Source: Cristatella mucedo
Taxonomy: Eukaryota > Bryozoa > Phylactolaemata > Cristatellidae
Direction of reading: 5' to 3'
Length of the DNA: 64,000 nucleotides
Assembly (NCBI GenBank): GCA_009760855.2
Contig: WPIO01000121.1
Coordinates: forward strand, 407,501 to 471,500
The position numbers and the translations under genes were made by a program. Position 1 is the stretch's first letter. Each line of letters starts with the position of its first letter. The notes below the pieces were generated by a model. That model was not told the DNA's origin. It saw only the letters and a list, made by a program, of their open reading frames with translations, and searched no databases. Positions 1-25,943 of this stretch are shown here, in pieces.

Positions 1-257
1 CGCCCTCCGACGGCGGCCGGCCGCCGCCCACAGCCGATTCCGCGGCTACGGCGGCAGCGGCGGCGGCTCCCGCCTCGTCTACGCACCCGCGGACGGTGGC
101 GTCGGCTCTGCCGTTGGTCGCGTCGTCGCCCGGCAAGCTTGCGCCGACCACTTTTACTCCGGCGAAGCGCGACCCCACAGTTACCACTGGAGACGGCGGC
201 ATCGGCGGCGGCAACATTATCATCGATAATGGAGCAAGCAAAATTAGTCGGGCTTAG
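1..257 (+). CDS. Probable terminal coding exon of an unidentified gene, cut by the window edge
   Basis: The third reading frame is open from the first base to a TAG at 255-257. It encodes a Pro/Ala/Ser/Thr-rich, low-complexity stretch followed by a less biased C-terminus ending in IIIDNGASKISRA. The other two frames give Arg- or His-rich strings typical of GC-rich shadow frames, so this frame is preferred. Composition resembles the disordered C-terminal tail of a nuclear protein, but no domain is recognisable. The 5' part lies outside the window. AATAAA at 643-648, beyond an (AT)n tract, could be its polyadenylation signal. It could also be GC-rich non-coding DNA. Confidence 0.35.
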   Translation, partial: PSDGGRPPPTADSAATAAAAAAPASSTHPRTVASALPLVASSPGKLAPTTFTPAKRDPTVTTGDGGIGGGNIIIDNGASKISRA

Positions 258-491
258 CCCTCCGGTAATACGGGATTCAGCGGGAAGGGCCCCGGATAAG
301 AGCCGAACTAAGCACCCTACAAAAGCGCACTACAGCTCAACGATCAGGTGTCGCTGCTGCTAAGTGTCTCCCTATCATTTGCCACCACTGGTAGCCATCT
401 CTGTAGAATCTTGTAATGCACAGTTTGAAGCAGTGGCGACAGATCCAAGGCGTTTTGATGCCATTTTTTCTTGCTTTCGGTGTATCCTATC

Positions 492-624
<133 letters not shown>

Positions 625-642
625 TATATAATTAAATATGAG

Positions 643-648
643 AATAAA
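643..648 (+). promoter_or_regulatory. Possible polyadenylation signal AATAAA
   Basis: A canonical hexamer lies 386 bases after the stop of the edge exon. The surroundings are AT-rich, so chance occurrence is likely. Confidence 0.25.
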
Positions 649-699
649 TTATGGTACTTTAGCCGGTAGGAGCCCTGCCGAGGCCGCTGGGGCTACCCG

Positions 700-906
700 C
701 AACTCAAGGATTCGGGAACGGGGACCACACATGGCTTCCGACCCGGCAATGGCGTCCGAGACGCATGGTCGCCGAAATGCCGTCCGTTCCTTGCGAGCAA
801 CGCCGAGGTCCGCCAGGCGGGCACCATTATCTGGCCACCAGCTGCCCAGGACGCCGACCACGAAGGGCCTCACCGCTGCCGACCGGCAGCCAGCGGTCAG
901 GAAGGA
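700..906 (+). repeat. Dispersed repeat R1, copy 1
   Basis: This about 200 bp GC-rich segment matches the reverse complement of 30468-30672. Shared blocks include GGCGTCCGAGACGCA/GGCGTCGGAGACGCA and CGAAGGGCCTCACC. Both copies abut an (AT)n tract on the same relative side. The six-frame translation of both contains a degenerate MASET-like string, but neither holds a long open frame. The family is unidentified and may be part of a SINE or a non-autonomous element. Confidence 0.7.
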
Positions 907-1010
907 CCGCCGGCTATGAACTCGTACTTGCCAACCTTTTTTTCCGGGCAACCGCCACCAGGGCATCCTTGCGGCCGCCAAAAGGCAACGTTACTCCGAC
1001 GATGACCGCG

Positions 1011-1081
1011 TCGGTGCCGTCTTCGACGGCACCGACGCGGGTCAAGGTCGGTGCCGTCGAAGACGGCACCGACCTTGACCC
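1011..1081. repeat. Nested perfect palindromes
   Basis: A 25 bp arm at 1011-1035 is repeated inverted at 1048-1072 with a 12-base loop. Each arm is itself a short hairpin with a three-base loop (TTC or GAA). A further perfect 20+3+20 stem runs over 1039-1081. Several mutually exclusive hairpins or a cruciform are possible. Confidence 0.9.
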
Positions 1082-1289
1082 TGCTTGAGAGCCGGACATC
1101 CGGCGACCGGGAACCCGACGCCGCGGTGAGCGACCTGACGAGAGAGGAAGCGGAAGAAGCCGCTTGGTCTACGCGTCATCACTCCACGTCCGATCCGACT
1201 CGATCCGATCTGACTCTATTTAATCCGACTCGAATCGACTCGGTCAGACTCGGTCCGACTATAACCGGACGCGTTGTGTATCTCTTTCT

Positions 1290-1790
1290 AGGCACTGTAG
1301 TTTAGCTGTGAAGGAAGCAAGATCGAACGGGTTAACGGTAGCATACTCAATGAAAAACAAGCATAGCATGGTTAGAGAGGTGACATTCACAGGGTCAGCA
1401 TCCAAATATGGTTAGTGGTAGCGTGCACCGGGTCAGCACGCATGAGCACTCAAAGGATAAATCACATGGACCCACTAAATTCTGAGATAAGTACATGCTG
1501 TTTAGTTTCTTTTTAAATGGGGTCAAGGCAGGGGATGTCATGACGCAAGTCGTAAGTAAGTTCCAGGCCTTGGGAGCACGCAAGCTAAAGGCATGGTCTC
1601 CAAAGAATTTTAGTTTCGTACAAGCTATAAGTAAGCGATTAGATGCCGAAAAGGATCCTTGATTACTTTGCAAATGATTCCACTCACTCACCAGTGACTA
1701 ACCATTGCAACTCCTCCTCAATCGAAGCATCGAATGATTAAATTCAGAATAACTTAGGTTCTCAATTGAATAGGGCACCATTTTGATTGA
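1290..1790 (-). mobile_element. LINE family b (L2/CR1-like), 3' end fragment
   Basis: On the minus strand this shows the conserved C-terminal block of L2/CR1 ORF2: FFGDHAFSLRAPKAWNLL, then ALTPFKKKLNSMYL. The 3' UTR with the TTAGTGGTAGCGTGC-type motif shared by other family b copies follows. It is 5' truncated and has frameshifts. A partial tail (CTTTCTAGGCACTGTAG) lies near 1285-1305. Confidence 0.8.
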
Positions 1791-2065
1791 AGCGCTGCGT
1801 AGCTTTCCAAACTGCGACAAGAGACTAATTACGGATTTTTTATATCAATCCGCGGATAATTTTAATTTAATCTGCTTTGACTTGGCTCGTAGAAATGTGC
1901 TCAGTCAGGTGGGAAACTCTGCTGCCGGTCCACTGACAGAATTCGAGACGCCAACGCCCCATCTAAAGCCGCATCAAATTGCTATAAATAAGTACTTCAT
2001 TGACGGCACCCCCATTTTCGCTGAGGTAGCAGCAATCAAGATGTAGCAAATGTGTTACGGAGTGC

Positions 2066-2545
<480 letters not shown>

Positions 2546-3074
2546 TTATGTAAATAGGATAAAAACAGCAGCGTTTGATGGCTAGAGATGATTTTCTAAA
2601 ATTTTAACTGCGCAAATTTGTCTATGTGAGGTCAGCAGTTGAAGATTCGCTGAGCAGAAGCCTTTCACGTCTGCAGCATGCCTTAATGAGAGGGATGGTG
2701 GCTTTGTGCAGTCTGCAGCGGATCCGGGGGGACGAGATGGCTGAAACCAGAGCTACGTAAGAATCGATGATTGAATCAGTTTTATTTAAAGACCAATATT
2801 CAGCAACGACTCCACAGGCTTGTTGACTCCATGTAAAATAATGCCAACTTTGAATCTAGATATGTCGAAACGAGACTTCGATTTGTACGAGCTACAAATG
2901 TGTGCGAGCAATACTTAAGTGATAGTACGAAGTATCATGGCTTCATAGATGCCCAACATTGCTGAAAAGTCTGCATATTTTACGACGTAGCCGTGTCTTT
3001 TGAGCGACTCTGACTTATCCGTGACTGCAGACTCTAATGACGTGACAATTTGAGTGAAACAGTGCTCGGTAACC
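2546..3074. other. Intergenic stretch with no recognised feature
   Basis: Mixed-composition DNA with no open frame longer than chance and no tRNA or repeat that I can identify. Confidence 0.5.
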
Positions 3075-3560
3075 TGCAAGCTGTAAAAATTACAACGAGT
3101 TACACTACTTATGAGCTGTAAGAATTACAACGAGTTACGATGATTACGAGTTATGATAATTACAGTGAGTTACAAGAGTGCAGCGAATTACAAGATTTGT
3201 CACGAGTTACAAGATTTACAGCGAAAGACAATAATTACAAGGACATACAAGAACTTTGTAAAAACTTCTTAGAGGTAGAACAAAGACAATGAGTTGCAAG
3301 AATTACAGAGAGTTACAAGATAAGCAGGGATTTTCAAGATTTGCAGCGAGTTACAATAATTACAGCGAACTATGACAATAACTGCACGCTACGAGAATTA
3401 TGGTGAGTTAAAATCACCACAGCAAGTTATGGAAATTACAATGAGTTACAAGAATTGAGGCTAGTCATGATAATTACAAAGAGTTGCAATAATTTTAGAG
3501 AATTACAAGAACTACTGCGAATTACAGTGATTGCAGCCAGTTACAATAATTGCCATCGAA
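3075..3560. repeat. Degenerate minisatellite of about 17-18 bp (GAGTTACAAGAATTACA-like)
   Basis: More than twenty diverged units built on GAGTTACAA and AATTACAG/AATTACAA recur in tandem with point changes and small indels. The unit is too diverged for a clean copy number by eye. Confidence 0.8.
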
Positions 3561-4267
3561 TAGCTTGGCAGCACGGTAGTCGAATGGCTAGTCGGTTAGA
3601 GTGGCCTTGATGGCAGTGATTGCTCTCGATTTTCAAGCAGCTCAATATTCGACGCTCTTAATTCTATCCTGGTTTAACGGGTAGCATAAATCTAAGCTCG
3701 TCAGAAGAAGCCAAATCTCATTCCGGCATTTTGCACTTGAGTCGCAGACGTTACGCCGACACGCGACGGCCACAAGCCGCGTTTCCCTACAAACGCTTTG
3801 CTGTGGGTGCGTATTTAAGATGCGCGGAGATTTGCCGTCGCGCATCTTAAGCTTTCGCGAGCGACGATCACGGCGACAAAAGTAGAGGTAAAAACTCCGT
3901 AGAACTTTTGTCCCTTTTGTTTACGGAGCCTCTGTTCCTGAGAAAGCTCTGTAGCTACAGGTGACGCCGCAACGTGACGCCGACGACGACACAGACGCGA
4001 CGGTCAATATGAGGAGAGGAGAGCGTTAGAAACAAACTTAAGTCTTCAGACTTACGCGCGCGACGACAAAAGCACCGCAAAATTAAAATTATAAATTGAG
4101 TTTTAAATTAAATACCGGGTAGCAAGCCGCTACGCACAAGGAACCTTGGGGTGAACCGGTCGGAGACTGTCGGTGGATTGCTTGCTATTAGCCCGGCTGC
4201 GGCTGCGTTGAATTGCTATTAGTAGAAACCTCAACGCGTCCTTGGCCGCGAGCTGGAGATAAGCGGC

Positions 4268-4269
<2 letters not shown>
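3561..4269. other. Intergenic stretch, no gene recognised
   Basis: A tRNA-like fragment (TAGTCGAATGGCTAGTCGGTTAGAGTGG, split here for length) sits near 3570-3602 and may be a decayed SINE head. The rest is unique DNA without a convincing exon. Confidence 0.4.
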
Positions 4270-4363
<94 letters not shown>

Positions 4364-4428
4364 CTTATCTATCTATCTATCTACTCTCTCTACCATACTC
4401 TACAATCTGTTCTCTCTCTCTCTCTCTG

Positions 4429-4521
<93 letters not shown>

Positions 4522-4670
4522 ACTCTATATCCCTCTCCCTGTCTCCCTCCCCACCTCTCTCTCTCCCTCTAATCTCTACTCTCTCTCTCTCTCTCTATCT
4601 ATCTATCTAACTATCTATATATCTATCTATCTATCTATCTATCTAATCTCTCTGCCATACTCTACAATCT

Positions 4671-4736
<66 letters not shown>

Positions 4737-4769
4737 CTCCATACTCTATATCCCTCTCCCTGTCTCCCT

Positions 4770-4826
<57 letters not shown>

Positions 4827-4855
4827 ATCTCTAATCTCTACTTTCTCTCTCTAAT

Positions 4856-4922
<67 letters not shown>
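4270..4922. repeat. (CT)n / (CTAT)n compound microsatellite
   Basis: About 650 bp of TC repeats with embedded (TATC)n blocks near 4313-4382 and 4596-4645. A duplicated internal module (ACCATACTCTACAATCTG-like, then TATCCCTCTCCCTGTCTCCC) occurs twice, near 4391-4560 and 4663-4780. Confidence 0.95.
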
Positions 4923-4926
<4 letters not shown>

Positions 4927-5278
4927 AGAGTGTGTGGGAGAGCTAGATTTTGGCGTTGAAGCCGGCCGTGGACACGGACAGGCAGACTCTTCGCTTGAGT
5001 GACGGAAAGTCCGATCAAAATCTGTGACACTACATGAGATTCTAACTTACGACACTCTCACGAAAACTAATTTTCAGGTCTGAACATTCTCAGATAGCTG
5101 CAAGCTTCAATTTCTAAAATGGATGACTTTTGATGCTCCTTATACTGAGATAGTGCTATTCTCTCTTGACATGTAAAAGCGTCGGTAGATCTCAGGCTGT
5201 CTGCTATTTTCTATGTCATCGTGACTTGAGCTCTGCCAGTGGAGGGGAATCGACGCCCTCTCGAGCAGATATTCGTGA

Positions 5279-5300
5279 TAATAATAATAATAATAATATT
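5279..5300. repeat. (AAT)n microsatellite at a SINE tail
   Basis: Seven ATA/AAT units sit next to the reverse-oriented SINE2 copy. They represent its 3' tail in minus orientation. Confidence 0.8.
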
Positions 5301-5440
5301 ATCCATTTGTTTAGAACCCCAAGAGAACTCATTCTCTATTCGGGCGCTTTACATATGCCTCAGGGCTCGAGCCCACGACCTCGGCTACACCTTGGTCGGG
5401 GCGAGCACCTTAACCAGTGGGCCAAACCAGCTAGGCATAT
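5301..5440 (-). mobile_element. SINE2, tRNA-derived with LINE-like tail
   Basis: The reverse complement starts with CTGGTTTGGCCCACTGGTTAAGG, which resembles tRNA box A. A degenerate box B (GTGGGCTCGAGCC) follows. It ends in CGCCCGAATAGAGAATGAGTTCTC, matching the 3' tail of LINE family b. (AAT)n follows the tail. Confidence 0.8.
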
Positions 5441-6744
5441 TTGCGTCAGTCTTCCATAGCGAAGTCAGCCTATAGTTGAGAAGAACTACTTGCTAACGAC
5501 ATGGTGCTTTGAGAAGAGCTACTTGCTAACGACATGGTGTCTTTGAATGATAAAACTCTTCAGCTCTCTCTTCAACTCTTCAACAAAAATATGAACGAAC
5601 CGACAGCTGCCGAGTTATGGAAGGGAGAGCAGCCATGAGCAGCCATATAACGAGCTGTCAGCGATGCAGCCAAAGAGACGAGCACACACAATATATATAT
5701 ATATATATATATATTATTATTAATATATATCATTCTTATATATTATTATTATATTAATTAATAGTATAAAATTATTATAATATAATAATATTTTTATATA
5801 TGTATTTATCTACATGTATACATCTTCACACACACACACACCTTTGATCGACGAAGAGAATAAAGGCAGCAAGAAGGTAGACAAACTCACTCTTGGATGA
5901 AACAATTACAAGAAACACGTGGAAGTTAATTATGGGTTCGAGCTTACTTCATCGCTCAACCTAATGACAGCTAGCCTCCGGTGCTCAAATTTAAAACTAC
6001 CGTCTTTCTAAATCTTTCTACCGTTGGAAACTGATTGTGCTACAGCCGATATCACCTTCGCCCCTTTCAGTTGCAAGTGTCTTTCACTCGACTATTTTTA
6101 TTTCTATTTATTATTATTAGTTATTGTTATTATTTTTTTATTTCACACGACGGCATTCTTACTCTCAGGTTTTCTGCTGAGCAACAGGTTGCCTGTAGCT
6201 GCCTGTAGCACGCCGTCGCCAATGCATCGGCTGCCTACTACCGATCCCAGCATGCCAGCATCCCATCCACGACTTCTATTTCGCCTTTTCTCAGAGTTCT
6301 TTGCAGTAAAAAATCGTCCGCTTCTCTTTTAAGGTGATTGCAATATCCATTTCGACGGCATGACCAGGTTATTGGATGCGTTCCATTGCACTGTCGCCGT
6401 AAAAGACTCTTTCTACCTCATTAAAGTTTAAGTGCGATTCCAAAAAAGCCCGAAGTCTCTGGGCATTGAAAGTGCCCGCGGCAGCTGACTGGCGTCCATT
6501 GGTATTCTGCTTACCCTTTCTGCCAACACTTCTTCCTTCCTTTCTCGATACGACGCTGCAATGAGAGGCTAGCTAAAATAAATCCTTGACGAGTTGTAAA
6601 ATTAGCCTAAGTGATAGGTACGTCCCCGCCCACACGCCCTATGTTTTTGGAATCAAGTTAAATGCAAATACCTCAGGAGGCAGGTGAAAGCCTAGCTACT
6701 GCACTTTGACCTATCTACGATGACCTTACCTTCTGGTCTATCAC
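5441..6744. other. Intergenic stretch, mostly unique
   Basis: It holds a two-copy direct repeat of about 30 bp (CTACTTGCTAACGACATGGTG) at 5487-5541, an AT-rich patch at 5690-5800 and a short (CA)n at 5828-5841. No exon is supported. Confidence 0.45.
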
Positions 6745-7216
6745 GGCTCTCCTACTGCCAGCTGTGGCACATACTTTGGTGAGCCGTGATGGCACACTCG
6801 GTAAGGCGGTTGCTTTCAAGACTTCGGTCCCGAGGTCGTGGGTTCGATTCCTGTGGTGGGCGATCCTTTATGGCCACTGCAAGCGGTGGTGATAGCCGTA
6901 AAGGCTCTTCTATTGCTATACAAAAAGAGGCTGTTAAATCAGCTAAGGTGTATTTATTTGTTTATTTATTTATACTTTCCAGCCGTCCAGAGCTGCTACT
7001 TCCATGCTACTCAATGCTACCTCAACTGCTCTCCTGACTTCATATGCTATGCTTCTCACTTTCTCGTCGTTGCGTCGGATGAAGTCTGTTGGCTTCCGCA
7101 TGCATAGCGAAAGCCGAATAGGCTTTTTTGAGTGGCTGTAGCAAACTCTCCTGCGTAACACCCACTTAGTCTTTGCGGCTTTGTGGAGTGACAGGCTGAG
7201 ATTGATTGCATTACAG
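6745..7216 (+). mobile_element. LINE family a, 3' fragment split by a SINE
   Basis: CTCCTACTGCC...GTGGCACAT and then GAGCTGCTACTTCCATGCTACTC align with 55190-55260 in the largest family a copy. The block ends with GTCTGTTGGC, CTCTCCTGCGTAACACC and a GCATTACA tail. A tRNA-SINE interrupts it at 6778-6971, so this LINE copy is older than that SINE insertion. Confidence 0.85.
6778..6971 (+). mobile_element. SINE1, tRNA-derived, with target-site duplication
   Basis: Pol III promoter boxes are visible: box A TGGCACACTCGG at 6790-6801 and box B GGTTCGATTCC at 6841-6851. The body contains GGGCGATCCTTTATGGCCA and GAGGCTGTTAAATCAGCTAA. The tail is TATTTATTTGTTTATTTA. The element is flanked by the 7 bp duplication ATACTTT (6771-6777 and 6972-6978) and lies inside a family a LINE. 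Confidence 0.9.
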
Positions 7217-7716
7217 CGGCGAAGAAGGCGTGGAAAATCTTCAAAGGAAATTTATGTTCAAGCCTCACGAAGTAGTGAAGCCAAATGTTGTCACCTGCTA
7301 CGCACTGGTCACGCTAGGATGCTTGTATTCTCTTGGCGAAGAATGGCCTTTCTTTTATGAGGGCAAACTGAAACATGCACATGGAGAAGCAGTTCGATTG
7401 AGGGTATGCTTTGAGTGAAAGCTCTTGTTGAATTATACGGTTGAGGGAATCGGATGTCACAATCTATTTAGTCGGTACAGTAAGTAAGTCCAATTTAGTC
7501 GGTGGTCAGTCAGTTACGTTGTAGGCTAGGAACTAGTCAGTCTATGCTTGGGAGTCAAACCAGTGAGCTACGGTTACTACGGTTACTGCTTTAGCTACGG
7601 TTAGCTAGCAGTTGTATAGCTGATGAGGTATACATTTGGATCTCTTCAGATCTCGAAAAAGCATTCCAAAAATACGTCTATCTGTAACACTAATGCGTGG
7701 GCGCTCTTAAAATGTG

Positions 7717-7825
7717 GGTTCGACTCCTGCAGTGGGCGATCCTTTATTGCCAATTGCAAGCTTGGTGACAACGGCCAAAGCTCGTCTGCTGCTATTCAGC
7801 CGAGGCTATTGAACCGCCTAACACT
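7717..7825 (+). mobile_element. SINE1, 5' truncated
   Basis: It begins at box B (GGTTCGACTCC, 7717-7727). The same GGGCGATCCTTTATTGCCA body and a GAGGCTATTGAACCGCCTAA end follow. No box A is recognisable. Confidence 0.75.
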
Positions 7826-10556
7826 TAATTGCGCCTCCGTATTGTGCATACAGCGTCGCGCGTGAGCTTACGCGTGGGTTCAGAGGCCTCTTCGACTCGT
7901 ATGTGGTGCGCTGGTAGGCATCAGCTTGAACCCGGTATTTGTCACGCCTCTGCAAGGACTAGCATTGCAACGCGAACTTCGTTTGTGGCCAAAAGGCTTC
8001 TGTTAGTTCAGCTACCGGGGCCACTCGTCGCTGACAGCAGCTAGATCAATGGCGAAGCGCAGATCGCTGTCCTTTCACGACCAGAAGCCGAATTCAAGGG
8101 GTCAAAGGTGCCACCTTAGTATCGTCCTGGGTTTTTCTATTACGAGCACTTTCGCAGCAGACGCCGAGACAGCAGACTGAGAATAGCGTGCCATTCACTC
8201 GGACTTGACGACGACGACCAGCGGCTGGCTCGGTCTGCTCTCGGTGACTTACAAAGGAGGCGACGCGCTCAGATGCCCAGAGCGATACCAATGGCGACGG
8301 TCGAACATTTCGAGCTTCCGTAAAGCGGCGGGCTGGCATTGAGACGTGGCCTTGCGACGGCGGCGAGAATAGAACGAGCGGTTGTGCGCCAACGAGCGCC
8401 AAAGAGAAGAAAGGCAGGGTTCCGCTTTGTTCGGAAGAGCGCGCTGGGCTGTCTGTCTTTGTTTGAGGATAGAGGGTCCGGGGCGGTGCCTAGGGCTGCG
8501 CCTGCACAGTTCCACCAGCGCGGCATTTCTCCAGAAATGGATCCATTGAAGGCGACTCGTCCGAGCCAACGGCATCGGTTGCCTTCACCTTCAGCTGCCC
8601 AAACTCGCCCCAGAGTGGCATGCGCACGCACAATGTCTCCTAGCCACTAGACCACTGAGATCGTCGATCGAGACCACTGCAATCGCCTGTCTTATGACGT
8701 AGAATCGATATCGCAATACCTATCGACATGTCGACATCGATATTGTATATTATGGATCGATTAATATATACATCTCGATCGCAGGTCGAGACCTATCGAT
8801 TGCCGATTGAGAACACTGCAATAATCTAGCCTAACTTCGCACCGCTCGGCGATAAATGTAACTGAAAGCAGCCCAGTAAAAGTGGGTAGTTGTCTAATCA
8901 TTCAAGGCGGCCTATCCTGACAGATAAAATATATGCAACCAAAGGGTTCAATGAAAGTGATTCCCGTGCGGACAGGCGATGCTTCCATTAAGAATAAAAT
9001 AATTCACGAATTCACATTTCGGAATAAAATACGACTAGCTATTTCTGCTGCTTAGCTTGTTTAGTGGAAGAACAACCGTTTTGACTTATGACTCCACTTG
9101 CGGCATGATATAAAAAAAAACTTGCAGCTGCATGACTCAAACTCACAGTCCGGACTCGAAGCTCAGGCACGTAGCCATAGGTCCAAGACCACAGCTGCAT
9201 CAGCCGCACAATCAAACCGGTCAAATCAGGTAGCTCACACACTGGGCAAAGGTAGCGATATGTTTCGAGCTAGATACGATGGTATCAGATATTTGGTCGA
9301 TGGAATTTGACTGCAATTTAATAAAGCTGAGGGCACACAAAATAAGACTGCCGGCCCGTCCAACTGCTCAACAGCTTTTTTGCCATAGTTCACTGCATTG
9401 TACCGTGGCCTTGCTCGATCGCCTTCCAAATGGGTGGGGAGCGTCATAGGTTCCATTAGGCGACATGCGACATGTCACACCACGTGACATGGCTTGCTAC
9501 CGGTCGATTCTGCCAACAGAACATGGTCGCCTAGCCAGCAGCTACCAATGTTGGGGAAAAGGATGAAGTTGCCGTTCGAATGCGAAATATTAAAATTAAT
9601 AAAAATTCGAATGCGACACACAGGTCGGTCGGTTGTATAGCAGCCAGTCAGCCAGTGCTGTCTGTCCCTTATCCCGTGGCCAGAGCTGCTGCTGTCCCGT
9701 TTGCTATGTCTGAAATGATTGGTAGATCGATGGGCTTGGACTCCGAATGCATCGAGCTTACTAGGTCAACTCTCACGACGCTCCCAGAAACCGGTTCTTT
9801 AGGGTGAAGGACTGATTCTGTCCACTGCAGGACCGGTTCTTTCCAATGCCGAGCTACGATTGCCGAAAGGCAGCGGTAGCCACGCAGTCAGTGCACGTGT
9901 GGCTCCAACGACTCCATCGCGACCCACCTCTCCATGTTCGAAGCTACACTTCCAGCATGTAAACAAAACACTGCAGCTTCACCAATCAGCCACGCGAACT
10001 CGGTAAGCAAGAACTTGCGGCACTTGCATTAAGAGAAGGGTCGTTACTCTTAGCTAGGCCAGCAGCTACTATCTCGAAAAACGGAACAATCCAAAAAGGT
10101 TGCATGCATCGGGTCATGCAAGACGACACGGAAAAGCAGCATTGAGCAGTAGCAGAGCATTGAGCATTGAGCATTGAGCATTCTGCAGGTAACACGAATA
10201 GAGAGAGAACGGGCAGTCGGATGGCTGCTGCAGGTGGATGGTAGGAGGTGGAGCCTAAATAACTCGAGCTGCTAGCGTTTGCCGTGCGTCGACGCACTAA
10301 CAAGTCTTTTAAAAAAAATAACCCTTAAAAAACCTAGAAAAAAATTTTAAGAAACTTTTTACAAATCTACCCAACACGGCAACTCGTGCCTTTAAATCAA
10401 CTATTAGTGGCGGTCGGCATTCTCGAGGTGTCCTTCACGATGTAAACCTTCATTGCCTCAATCAACCGGCCACTGCAGCTCACCGACGAAACTTCGGGGC
10501 TGCTGATTGAGGCTGACCATTTGCTTTTGCTTCGATCCGTCCCTCTGAGTGAACGC
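7826..10556. other. Intergenic stretch, no gene recognised
   Basis: A GC-rich patch at 8100-8650 has open frames on both strands, but none looks like a protein family and no splice context supports them. A diverged direct repeat (GATCGAGACCACTGCAAT and GATTGAGAACACTGCAAT) lies at 8666 and 8804. Four copies of the 7-mer GAGCATT lie at 10157-10184. Confidence 0.4.
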
Positions 10557-10564
10557 CGTGCAGG

Positions 10565-10622
10565 CTACGTCAGCAGCTACGTCAGCAGCTACGTCAGCAG
10601 CTACGTCAGCAGCTACGTCAGA
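10565..10622. repeat. 12 bp tandem repeat CTACGTCAGCAG, about 4.8 copies
   Basis: Copies are essentially identical. Each contains TACGTCA, close to a CRE/ATF half-site. Spacers are too short and identical for a CRISPR array. Confidence 0.9.
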
Positions 10623-11040
10623 GATTCCAATCACATCGACTAGAGAGAAACTTCAGGGGCGAGCCCCTTCTCACGTGAGCGACGTCGGCTTCGGCGAACC
10701 GCTGGGGGGAAGGAGGAGTCTGCCAGACGTCAAGGACCAACGACCAGCGAGCAATGAGTGATGAATAAAAGGGACCTCAGCTCAACGAAAAGAGCCTACC
10801 AACGCCCAGAGGGGTGTGCTGACGCAAGCATGGCGTCCAAGCATGGCGGCTGTAACCAAGCTGTATGACATCTGAAGTAGCGCGTGCCGCGCACACCGAC
10901 GAGCAGCGCGGAGCCGAGACGCTCGGAAGTATACTTTGCCACGCCCTGCTCAAGCGGTAGTACCAGTTGCCGCGACCGGCCGTCGGATTGCTATGCCGAC
11001 ACAGACGCCGTTTGGTCCCGTCGCCTCTGCGCAATGCCAT

Positions 11041-19737
<8,697 letters not shown>

Positions 19738-20130
19738 CTCGCGGCCCCACGCTCGCCGGCCCGGCGGGCGTGGGAGTGGGCTGGATTGGACGGGGTGGGG
19801 GGAGGCACGAGACGCCAGCGACCCGAGTCGAGCACTCACACTCGCGCTGAGCGCGACGCCGACGTCGCCTCCTACGTCGGCGGCGACGGGGAGCACGAGG
19901 TCGAGCGCGCGACGGAGCGGCGGCGGCGGCGACACGCCGGCGGCAAGCAGCGACGACGCCCGCGTCCGCTCAAGGCGAGGCGTGCGGCGGCGGCGGCGGG
20001 GCGGCAGCGAGGGCGGCGCATGCGCGCGAGCGCTCGAGCAAACGCCGGAAGTGGCCGCGGCTACTGGGTCACGAGCCAGAGCGGGCTGCTATTTTGACGA
20101 CAGACCGTCGGCGGCTGTCGCGCTCTTCTC

Positions 20131-25637
<5,507 letters not shown>

Positions 25638-25937
25638 CGAGCTGCCTCAGCGCCTTCCGGCGACCGGTTGCAGAGCTCTTCGTCCCTTTGAAGCTTTGCT
25701 CCTCCGACACACGAGAGCTCGCTCTGCAAGCTGCAGCCCATGCTCTCTCGATGGCCGTCGGCCACTGAGAGAGCACGTGTTCACCTCGCCCGTAATTGAT
25801 TCGCGAGTTTGCTCGATACTCAGTTGCCACGGTTGCTATGTCTCCGACCTAATGTCGGTCGCATCCCATAATGTCTTGGACCCCTTGTGCTGCTGCTTCA
25901 GGAAGCGAATTCGTTTCCCAACCGCAGATTAGCGACC

Positions 25938-25943
25938 AATAAA
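25938..25943 (+). promoter_or_regulatory. Polyadenylation signal AATAAA (gene C)
   Basis: Canonical hexamer 301 bases after the gene C stop. It is followed by GC-rich then T-containing sequence compatible with a 3' end. Confidence 0.55.

Noticed and set aside
6790-6851. tRNA-like box A and box B
   Set aside because: Intact pol III promoter boxes but no foldable cloverleaf or acceptor stem. It is a SINE with target duplication and not a tRNA gene. The same applies to the other SINE heads.
8094-8650. Overlapping open frames on both strands
   Set aside because: GC-rich composition alone explains them. No domain, splice site pair or consistent start.
10565-10622. Regular tandem repeat considered as a CRISPR array
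   Set aside because: The 12 bp unit has no unique spacers and the genome is eukaryotic.
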